Of a stretch of DNA of 64,000 nt, positions 11,261-20,451 are shown piece by piece. This DNA comes from Lathyrus oleraceus. Taxonomy: Eukaryota; Streptophyta; Magnoliopsida; Fabales; Fabaceae. Each line of letters opens with the position of its first letter. The stretch's first letter is position 1. The stretch covers positions 278,151,910 to 278,215,909 of the forward strand of contig NC_066583.1 in the NCBI RefSeq assembly GCF_024323335.1, in the 5' to 3' direction. The position numbers and the translations under genes were made by a program. Under the pieces are notes generated by a model. The model searched no databases, was not told where the DNA came from, and saw only the letters and a program-made list of their open reading frames with translations.

Positions 11261-13028
11261 AGAAGCAAAACTCATTCAAGTGCTAAAAAAATACAAAGGC
11301 GCAATCGGATGGGCAATTGAGGACTTGAAAGGTATAAGCCCGACCATTTGCATGCACAAGATCTTAATGGAAGATGATCACAAATCGGTGGTGCAACTAC
11401 AACGAAGACTTAACCCAGCCACGAAAGAAGTGGTATGCAAAGAGGTTGTAAATTTTTTGGATGCAGGCTTAATTTATCCTATTTCCGACAGTTCTTGGGT
11501 AAGTCCAGTCCATGTGGTACCAAAAAAAGGGGGCACTACGGTGATAAAAAATGAGAAGAATGAGTTAATTCCAACCCGAACTGTTACCAGTTGGAGAGTG
11601 TGCATAGACTATAGGAGACTAAACGTGGCAACACGAAAGGACCACTTTCTGTTACCATTCATTGATCAAATACTGGAAAGGTTAGCCGGACACGATTACT
11701 ATTGTTTCGTATATGGGTACTCGGGATACAACCAGATTGCGGTTGCCCCTGAAGATCAAGAGAAGACTGCATTCACATGCCCCTATGGTATTTTTGCTTA
11801 TAGAAGAATGCCATTTGGGTTGTGCAACGCACCGGCCACTTTTCAAAGGTGTATGACATTAATCTTTGTTGACATGCTCGAAAAGCATATGGAAGTATTT
11901 ATGGATGACTTTTCAGTATTCGACTCTTCATTCGATAAATGTTTAACTAACTTGTCACTTGTGTTAGAAAGATGCCAGCAAACAAATTTGATCTTGAACT
12001 GAGAAAAGTGTCATTTTATGGTACGTGAAGGTATAGTGTTAGGACACAAGATCTCCAACCGAGGTATCAAAGTGGACATAGCAAAAGTTGAGGTAATAGC
12101 TAACTTACCACCTCCGGTAAATGAAAAAGGCATCTGAAGCTTCTTGGGGCATGTGGGGTTCTACCGCAGGTTCATAAGAGATTTCTCCAAGATCACAAAA
12201 CCACTAACTAGTCTACTGGTGAAGGATACACCATTCCTATTTGACAAAGAGTGCAGGAAAGCCTTCGAGACCTTGAAGAAGGAACTTGTGTCAACCCCCA
12301 TAGTTATTGCCCCTGATTGGTCTCTCCCTTTTGAGATAATGTGTGTTGCGAGTGATAATGCAGTAGGGACAGTATTAAGGAAACTAAAGGAGAATCTCTT
12401 GCATGTGATCTATTATGCAAGCCACGTATTGAACCCTGCTCAAATGAACTATGCAACCACCGAAAAAGAACTCCTGGCGGTTGTGTATGCGTTTGATAAG
12501 TTCAGATCCTATTTGTTGGGATCAAAGGTAATTGTGTATACTGACCATGCAGCTTTAAAATATCTTTTTGCCAAACAAGAATCAAAGCCAAGGTTGTTGC
12601 GATGGATCCTACTACTACAAGAGTTCGACCTGGAAATCAGAGACAAAAAGGGGAGTGAAAACACTGTTGCCGATCACTTATCTCGGATGACTCCAATTCA
12701 AGAAATAGAAGAAACACACCTCATTAGATATGAGTTCACCGACGAACGTATACTAGCCGTTACGCATATCCCCTGGTTCGCAGATTACGCGAACTTTGTG
12801 GTAGGTGGACTAATACCTGATGACTTTGACTCTAACGAAAGAAAAAAGTTTTTGTATGATTGCAGGTTTTATGTGTGGGACGATCCATTCCTGTACAAAA
12901 AGGGAATAGATGGCCTGGTGAGGAGATGTGTTCCTGAGGAAGAGCAAAGGGACATCCTCAAAGCTTGTCATAACTCAGAATATGAAGGACATTTTAGCGA
13001 AGATAGAACCGCAACAAAAGTCCTCTAG
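11261..13028 (+). pseudogene. Athila-lineage reverse transcriptase and RNase H, inactive
   Basis: The RT fingers and palm are readable from about 11280: SSWVSPVHVVPKKGG, WRVCIDYRRLN, MPFGLCNAPATFQRCM, and the catalytic FMDDFSVF (about 11900). The first catalytic position is lost: where the family has an Asp before GYSGYNQI, this copy has VYGYSGYNQI. Stops at 12000-12002 and near 12135 break the connection domain. RNase H follows, but its first active-site Asp is Val ([12 protein letters not shown]), while [11 protein letters not shown] and TDHAALKYL remain. The tail reads into the HHCC zinc region of integrase and stops at 13026-13028. Two catalytic losses plus stops mean no activity. Confidence 0.9.
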
Positions 13029-14018
13029 TCTGTATTGTACTGGCCTACACTATTCAGAGATGCACAAGATATGGTAAAAGAGTGCGACATATCCAAGAGA
13101 AATCAGATGCCTCAGAATGCCATGTTAGAGGTAGAGCTGTTCGATGTGTGGGGAATAGATTTTATGGGACCCTTCCCACCGTCCTTTGGAAAGCAATACA
13201 TTCTCGTAGCGGTTGACTATGTGTCAAAATGGGTGGAAGTAGTAGCACTACCCACGAATGATGTGAAGGTGGTGATCAATTTCCTACAGAATTTTATCTT
13301 CGCGTGGTTTGGGGTACCAAGAGCACTAATTAGTGACGAAGGTACCCACTTCCTGAACAAGCTGATAGAGAACCTGCTAAGGAAATACAATGTAAAGCAT
13401 AGAATCACCACACCATACCACCCCCGGACTAGTGGACAGGTTGAGGTGTCAAATCGGCAGATCAAGTAGATCCTAGAAAAGACAGTTTATGCCTCATGAA
13501 AAGATTGGTCGATCAAACTAGAGGATGCACTCTGGGCATATCGAACAGCGTTTAAAACCACATAGGTATGTCCCTGTACCAACTGGTCTATGGTAAAGCT
13601 TGTCATCTGCCACTCGAACTAGAGCACAAGGAATTCTGGGATACCAAATTTCTCAACTATGATCTGTCCAAATCGGGGAAATCTCGGATCCTTCAATTAC
13701 AAGAGCTGGAAGAATTCAGAAATCGAGCATATGAGAATGCCAAGATATACAAAGAACAAACCAAAACATGGCACGACAGGCGCATTCAGAAGAAAGAACT
13801 TTAGGAAGGACAATTGGTCTTATTATTTAATTCAAGGTTGAAGTTATTCCCTGGGAAACTAAAGTCAAGATGGTCGGGACCCTTTATGATACAAAAAGTA
13901 TTTTCGCATGAAAGCCGTTTAAGTAAGAAATCCCATAAACGGAGACACGTTCAAGGTGAATGGGCAGAGAGTAAAACCGTACCTACAAGACCAGGAGGGT
14001 GGTCTGATTGAAAAAATT
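13029..14018 (+). pseudogene. Athila-lineage integrase, degenerate
   Basis: The zinc-binding region is split by the stop at 13026 and has lost part of its cysteine pair. The core keeps the D-D-E residues in [17 protein letters not shown] and [10 protein letters not shown] (about 13155-13455). Stops fall at 13467-13469, about 13497 and about 13563, after which the frame changes. The C-terminal part ([20 protein letters not shown]; then [11 protein letters not shown]) ends near 14010. The region would insert cDNA into the genome if intact. Confidence 0.88.
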
Positions 14019-14070
14019 TGTCTCACCTGAAAAGACGGAGAACCGTTGAGCCATGCGACGTTAAACGCAG

Positions 14071-14093
14071 CGCTTCGTGGGAGGCAACCCACG
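14071..14093 (+). other. Conserved stem-loop just after Athila pol
   Basis: CGTGGG (14076-14081) and CCCACG (14088-14093) form a perfect six-pair stem around the loop AGGCAA, preceded by GCGCTT. From memory, a very similar block (gcgcttnntgggaggcaaccca) recurs just after integrase in many plant Athila-type elements. If so it is likely an RNA-level signal; its role is unknown to me. Confidence 0.6.
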
Positions 14094-14263
14094 CATTTTT
14101 AATTATAATCAGTTATGTATGTTTGTAGCTTTACATAAGAGCTATACAAGGAGGGGAACATCACTTCAACAAATGTCTAAGTCATGAAAAATGATAAATA
14201 ACGTGACCAGAGGTACCGGAGGTTGAACGGGAGAAAAATCCAAAAAACAGCCAAAAGGGCAGC

Positions 14264-14577
14264 TTGACACGGTCACCCATGTCAGCTGACACGGGCCGTG
14301 CCAGGAGGGTGAAAAATCAAGGTAAAATATGAAATAACAGTGGCCTGACACGGCCATCCGTGCCAGCTGACACGGGTCGTGTCAAGAACACTGAAGGTTT
14401 GAGACAATTTTGTGATAGACAGTAGCCTGACACAGGCGGTCGTGTCAGCTGACACGGGTGGTCGTGTCAGCTGACACGGCCCGTGTCAGGAACACTAAAG
14501 AAAAAAGGAAAACATGGTGATGGACAGTAGCCTGACACGGGCGGCCATGTCAGCTGACACGGCCCATGTCAGGCAGA
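14264..14577 (+). repeat. Palindrome array in the Athila 3' internal region
   Basis: Four degenerate units of about 40-65 bp, near 14264, 14342, 14427 and 14530, share the pattern GCCTGACACGGNC...GTGTCAGCTGACACGG...GTGTCAGG. The centre GTGTCAGCTGACAC is a perfect 14-bp palindrome. Spacers of about 35-45 bp are unrelated or weakly similar. The same unit recurs in the LTR at 17890-18100. Confidence 0.9.
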
Positions 14578-14967
14578 CGGGATTTTTGAAAAAAAAATCA
14601 AATTTCAATTTTTCAGTGGGCCCCACCTATTTATTCCATGTTAACCACACTTTAACCCCCAATTACCTTATCATTATCAGATTTTTTTCTTTTCACTACC
14701 ACCATTCTCTCTCATCATTATCACCATATCACTCTCTTTCTCTCTAACCCTCACAAACTCCATTAAAACTCAAACCTCAAAGCTTCCATAATCACCACTT
14801 CCACTACCCTATTGCTAAAATACCCTTCACGAATATTACTCCACTCGTCATCCCCATTATAACCACGGTTTCGGAATTTTCTAACTCCATATTTCAAATA
14901 ATTTCTATTTTTACAGGTCCAAAATGCCCCCGGGGAGAATTCTACCGGAAAGCAACAACTTGCTAAG

Positions 14968-16275
14968 ATGTCGAGGTCACGGAAGCGACCGAGCCGGAAC
15001 CCAAATCCAGATAACATCCTATTTTACAATCCAGAATAAGAAAAGCGGTATCAAATCCACCAGAAACGGAAACTCACACCTACCAGGTACATGTGCGAGC
15101 ACACTCTGAACGCTTTAGGGCTCAAAATTGAGGTGTACCGGATGTTCCACGTCTTAGGAATGTTGGAGTTTATGAGCCTGGAAGCGCTGACATATAAGCA
15201 CATCACGCTTGAATTCCTTAGCACGTTGAAATTCCAACTCGAAAAGAGATGGATCGACACTACCAGGTATTATTTCGGGACTTTGTGTTTCGCCTGTTTA
15301 ATAACTATCATGAATTTTCTGTAGAGGAATTGGCAGGGATACTCCGACTCCCACTGTACGGACCAGGAGCGGTCCCAGATAGGTTCTCGCCTAAGGATTT
15401 CTGGATTGCCATCACCGGGAGGAAGGATTACACCTCCAAAGGTGCTAAGGCCTCCGGCATCTAGAATCCATGTTTCTGTTATGCTCAGAAGGGTTTGGCC
15501 TACACCCTGTTTGGAAGAGGCGATAGCACAGGGGTAGCCACTCAGAGGGAATTATTTTTTATGTACTCGATGGCACAAAAAAAAGCCATCAATGTAGCTG
15601 CCTTTGCAGCTGACTATCTGGGCAGAGTTGGCCGAGCAGACCCTTGAGGCATCTTCGTAGGTGGCATGATCACCCAAATTGCTGAACATTTCGGGTATCA
15701 AACTGTTTTACTCGAAGACACGCTAATTACACGTAAAACCAAAATTGACATGTCTGCTTTGATTCAACAAGGTATGATTGTCGTTGCTCCCACTTACTAT
15801 TTTGTGCTTATCCATAAGAGGTTTATTGTAGCTCTTCCAGATCCGAACATAGTTAGTATTACTGATTGTGCAAACTAGTTGTATGTAAGCGCTGACCCCG
15901 ACATTGAGGAAGGCCACGACACTGACCATTTTGCTGCAGGGGAGCAGTTTGTAGATGACCAGGTGGATGCCACAAAGGCAGAAGAAGAGGAACCTCAAGA
16001 ACCTTAGGAACAGTTTGCACCCCCACATCAGGAGCCTACCCAGTATGAGGCAGGATCCTCTTCCTGGTCCACTGACCAATGGACCTGGGTACAAACTAAA
16101 TTGGGTGACTTAAGGACGGAGCAACAACGGCAAGGCATCGAGCAAGCCCGATAGGGGGCAATGTTGGATGAGATGAGAAGTATGATGTGACAGTTGATGC
16201 TGCATTTTCCACACCCACCTCCTCAATAGGGTACTGCGAGTGTCCTCCTTCGCTCTTGTTCGCAAATATTGAGGC
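14968..16275 (+). pseudogene. Athila 3' ORF (Athila ORF1 / envelope-like), broken
   Basis: The ATG at 14968 follows a leader of about 0.9 kb after pol. The product starts basic (MSRSRKRPSRNPN), meets a TAA near 15037, continues in the same frame (YMCEHTLNALGLKIEVYRM) to about 15322, and shifts frame near 15285. The rest (FSVEELAGILRLPLYGPGAVP; MITQIAEHFGYQTVLLED) has further stops near 15462, 15645, 15876 and 16003. From memory it resembles the legume family annotated as Arabidopsis retrotransposon ORF1 C-terminal domain, an open frame placed after pol in Athila-type elements and sometimes called envelope-like. I see no convincing transmembrane segment. Function is not established. Confidence 0.7.
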
Positions 16276-16289
16276 CAATGTTTAGTTCA

Positions 16290-17593
16290 AGTATGGGGGA
16301 GATTTTATGTTTTTATTGTTATTTTCAGTATGGTTATTTTCAGTATTTTTTATTTTACTTTATTGCATTCTATATTTGGTTTTTCTATTTGAAGGTACAT
16401 TATGTTACGAGTGTTTCAAGTCTGTGGTGATATTGTGGAGGTAGTAATGATCACGACTAGGAGTGGTTGAAAGAATCACTCCACTTACCATTGCTTATTG
16501 TGAAGGATATCCCCAGGAAGTCGACACTGCTAAAAAAAGAAAGATCGGACGCAACGTATACAGCTTAACCAACATAAGTGTCCTGTATATTCCGAAGTAA
16601 GGAAGAAGTCGCACCAGGCTAAAAAGTATTGTGGATACGGTCAAAGCTTAACCTAACAGGGTGAGTCATAGAAAGCCAAACACATTGATCATCATGGGTG
16701 ATATTCAGGTATGTCTTTATCACTCTAAATTTGCATAGACTCTTTGGGACTGTCACTGCATGATTACACACACTGAGGCACGTTGTTTGAAATTAACCTC
16801 GAGCCTTCCTAGCCATCTGAAATAATTTTATCCCTTGTAAACCTCATTTGAGCCTGTATCCATTTGTTTGTTTAAACCCCTTAAATGTAACCCTTGGCCA
16901 AAACACTTCCTTACCTTGTTCAGAGTCATGTTAATAGTATTAAACTGTGTTGAAAAGCTAAGTTTGGGGTAAAAACCCCAAGAGTTCCAAAAGCCCAGGA
17001 ATGTACGAAAACAAAGAAAAAGTAAGTAAAGTAGAAAATTATCGAGAGAAAAAAAGTATATATAAATAAACTCGAAGGTTCAAAAGAAGCACGAGCCAAA
17101 GAAGGGCACTCGGTTGAAAAATAGGGGGAAAAAGAGAAACCGAGCGAAAAACAAAAGAAAAACAAACCAACACAGTGAACATGATAGTAACATTGACTCT
17201 AAACCAAAAATCACTTGTTTCCCATTTTTGTTTGAATATCCACACCTTAACCCAAGCCCCACTACAACCTGAAAGACCTCAAAAGTGTGTGTGTTGTGTG
17301 TAGGTGATATGAAAAGAGAGAGTATTCAAACTTGCGAGCTGATATTGCATATTCTGAATTATGAGTGAAAACACTTAACCCCGAGAGAATTGGTGAGAAT
17401 GTGATATAAGCTAACGGGTGAAACGGTGCTTTGAAGTGGAAGTGCGATTGAAAACTTACAAGGAAAAGTAGGCCTTATGGAAGGAAGAGGGAAGACGTTA
17501 GCGAATGATCTCAGCAGTGTTAGGAAACATAAAGAATCATGGGGAGTGACACGCAGTGTCATCTGAAACATTATTGAGGACAAGCAATGAGCT
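16290..17593 (+). other. Athila 3' untranslated internal region
   Basis: No credible coding. It contains two extra polypurine-like runs (gtatgggggaga near 16290 and aagtttggggtaaa near 16960) besides the functional-looking one at 17594. Short open frames on the minus strand are AT-rich noise. Confidence 0.6.
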
Positions 17594-17606
17594 AAGTTTG
17601 GGGTTG
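17594..17606 (+). other. Polypurine tract of the Athila element
   Basis: AAGTTTGGGGTTG immediately precedes TGATCAG at 17607, which I take as the LTR start because it inversely matches the LTR end CGATCA. A start at 17605 (TGTGATC) is also possible. Confidence 0.75.
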
Positions 17607-17889
17607 TGATCAGTCACCATTCGCATTAAGTTTTCGTTACTGATCCGATAAGAAACCGAGGATTTTGAGACACGATACAAGCATTTTTACTACTTTTCAA
17701 GGCAATTTTACTTCCGGTATAATAATTAAGCATTTCCATTCATTGTTACATTTTGTTTATATTTTCGTGATTTTATGCGTGGGATATTTGTGTTTTTATC
17801 CGACAGGTCCAGGTAGAAGAACCAGGGAACTCATAGCAAAACAATGTGAGATTCCAGCCAGCAAAGGAGTGGAAAACCCCGGTACAGGA

Positions 17890-18100
17890 GGCCTGACACG
17901 GCCATCCGTGTCAGCTGACACGGGCCGTGTCAGGAAGAGGGAGCATGTCAAGGAAAATAGAAGCCTGACACGGCCACCCATGTCAGCTGACACGGGCCGT
18001 GTCAGGCAGCATCCCCAGCCATGTCAAGGGGGCCATGGACGTGTCACAAGAATAGTAGGATGACACGGCCACACATGTCAGCTAACATGGGACGTGTCAG
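17890..18100 (+). repeat. Palindrome array in the Athila LTR
   Basis: Three units (near 17890, 17963 and 18057) show the same GCCTGACACGGCC...GTGTCAGCTGACACGGGCCGTGTCAGG design as the internal array at 14264-14577. The second centre reads ATGTCAGCTGACACGG and the third ATGTCAGCTAACATGG, so they decay in order. Confidence 0.92.
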
Positions 18101-18196
18101 CCCAAGACCAAAAAATTGCCCTTTTCATCGGGCTTTTGAATATCGGGCTTTCAGAGAGATTTTTGGATATGTCCACCTGTTGCTTGGAATTTTCAT

Positions 18197-18204
18197 TATA
18201 AAAG
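18197..18204 (+). promoter_or_regulatory. TATA box in Athila LTR
   Basis: TATAAAAG lies about 100 bp after the palindrome array and about 840 bp before the LTR end, consistent with a core promoter. The palindromes would then sit just upstream of it in the enhancer position. Confidence 0.55.
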
Positions 18205-19052
18205 AGGACCTTCTACCTAGAAAAAGATCACCTTGGAAGAAGGCAAAACACAGTATTGTCAAGCAATCAAGTATTACAGAGAGCGGGGAGTTCGGAGAGT
18301 TGAAGGTTTTCATGAGCGGAAGCAATTGAAGATTGAAGTCATCCAAATACTTGTAATGTGTAATTTTTATCTTACATTTGTTTTGAACAATACGAGTAGC
18401 TAAACCCCCCAATGCTAGGGGGTGTCCCTGATTTGGAATTGTAACGAATTTGAATTTACATTTGCATCTATAATATTATTTTTACGGTAACCTTTTGATG
18501 TGTTTAATGCTTTCTCTTTTGGAAAAATCGAGATTGTTTTGTGGTTATCAATTAGGCTGGACCGCCATTGATAAGGTTTTCATAAGGTTACTCTATAGTA
18601 GATATCAGCTAGGACTAGGGATACCCTGTATGAACCAGAGTATTCTTGATATAATAAAGCTTAACTTCACCTTAATTGCCTATGGACATAGAAATTAGGG
18701 TATATTGATTAAAGGTTTTCTCGCCAAGGACTTGGGAGAAAATACCCTTGAGAACTGGTAGTAATTGATATTTGTTGATGCAATAGTGACTCAGAGTTGT
18801 TACAGGGACAAATCATACACCTTCCTTGACATTGTTCCTTTTACCCTGCAAACCCTTATTTTCATTCTTATTTGCCTTTACCTTTATTTTTATATTTTTA
18901 CATCTAAAAACCAAATTAATACTTTTTGTTTAATTGAATGATAATTTGAACTTGATATTGACGTGCAGTCCTTGAGATCGACATTCAGGGAATTTTCCCA
19001 TTATTACTATAAAAGTCAAAATAGTACACTTGCTATTTTCCCGATCAGTAAA

Positions 19053-19630
19053 CCAACAGAATATTCCTCTTCAAGTTCTGCTAAAAAAGGGTTGTACTCT
19101 CATTTTGTACTTGTTGATAAAATAAAGATTTTAAACGAATCATAACCTATAACTGCAAAATCAGAAGTTATGAAGAAATTAGAACCAATGATTCGTAAGT
19201 TAAAGGTTCTAAAAGAATCAGAACCTGAGACCTCAAAGTCAAAGGTTCTAAAGAAGTTAGAACCTACGACATCAAGTTACATGGTTCTGAAAGGTCCAGA
19301 ACCTAAGGTTATGATTCATTCAAGACACCAAACTCTTAAATCTAAAGTTTTGAATAATCCAAAGCTCTATTACAAATCTAAGGCTAAAAATAAGAGGGAG
19401 CATATTAAACTAACCTTAAAGGACCCATAAGATTATGGGTACCAAGATGTGAGATTATCTTTGCTGCATATATTCTAAAAGGGAAGAATAAATCAACATT
19501 TTTAGTTCCAGAACAATGGTTTCTTACAACATATAATAAAAGAAAAGCCTATGTTCCAAATCCTAACTCTGAAGGAGGAAGAAAATATGGAATTTGGAAG
19601 AAACCAGTAAGGAAAGATCATAGGTAATAG
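19053..19630 (+). pseudogene. SIRE/Maximus-type copia gag-pol spacer fragment
   Basis: Directly after the Athila LTR a lysine-rich reading frame begins, with a degenerate repeated KVLKxxEP pattern (19170-19320). It is followed by a block resembling the gag-pol junction of legume SIRE-type elements (LTLKDP, then VPEQW near 19507 and YVPNPNSEGGRKYGIW near 19550). Stops lie at 19143, 19428 and beyond. This is the host element into which the Athila element inserted; its gag and 5' LTR would lie left of the window. Confidence 0.6.
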
Positions 19631-19639
19631 AAAGACTGT

Positions 19640-20451
19640 AGCTGATTGATCAAAATACGGTGCTTCAGATGCTTCACCAATATCTGAAGCTCATCTAGTT
19701 GACATGACCTCTGAAAAGGCTCACAATGGTTATCAAAGGAGCGTTTTTGGAATAAATCAGTTCCTCAAGAACAATCTCAATAGCAAAAGAAAACAGAGCA
19801 GAAGCTGCACAAAGGTATGGCAACTTCTCTATTTTTTACTTAACAGTTTCTAAACCTTATATTTCAATATTTGTTCATAAGAGTATCAGAACTATGAAAG
19901 TAGAATTACACTTCATTATGATAATACTACTTCTACCTGAGTATCAAAGAATCTTATTCTATATCAGAATCAAGCACTTTGAAAACCTTTTAAAATTTTG
20001 TGCTTGCATCTAAATGAGGAATCAAAGTCTGATGATGATTAGAAGCTACTGTGATCATAAGCTCTGAACTAGCTTCTTGTGAATAGTAGTCTCTGAAGGG
20101 TATCAGTCTCTAAAGCTCAGAATAATGCTTATTTCCTCTGATAAATACATAAGTGGAAACCTTTTCAACTACCTCTAGCACATGTCCTCTTATGTGTCAT
20201 AACTCTGAAACATCTTCTGACATGTGGTTTGTAACTGCTGGGTAAATACCTTCAGATAATGATTATTTGCCTTAAAATATGTGCATTCAGCCTCCTGTAT
20301 CTTTAGTTTTTGTTTTGATAAAAAATTGTTTTTCACTCAAAACACGTTATCAAATCAAACTCGCATACTTCTCTCTCACTTCCCTCACTTTCGTTCTCAA
20401 GCCTCCATTGAAAACTATTAATCTTAAAGAAACCCTAAAACCGCTTTTACA
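19640..20451 (+). other. Remnant between gag-pol spacer and envelope-like gene; pol missing
   Basis: A complete SIRE-type element would have integrase, RT and RNase H here, several kilobases long. Only about 0.8 kb is present and no pol motif is visible, so pol was deleted. The stretch includes the short leader before the envelope-like start. Confidence 0.55.

Larger units (their letters stand above)
17607..19047 (+). mobile_element. Athila-type gypsy 3' LTR
   Basis: 1441 bp from TGATCAG to CCGATCA, flanked on the left by the polypurine tract and on the right by unrelated SIRE-type sequence. It carries the palindrome array (17890-18100) and a TATA box (18197-18204). Its last 570 bp match the left edge of the window. 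Confidence 0.9.

Noticed and set aside
16926..17262. Phe-rich minus-strand frames that look like membrane proteins
   Set aside because: Purine-rich plus strand near the Athila 3' end creates them; they lie between the 3' ORF and the polypurine tract with no supporting signal.
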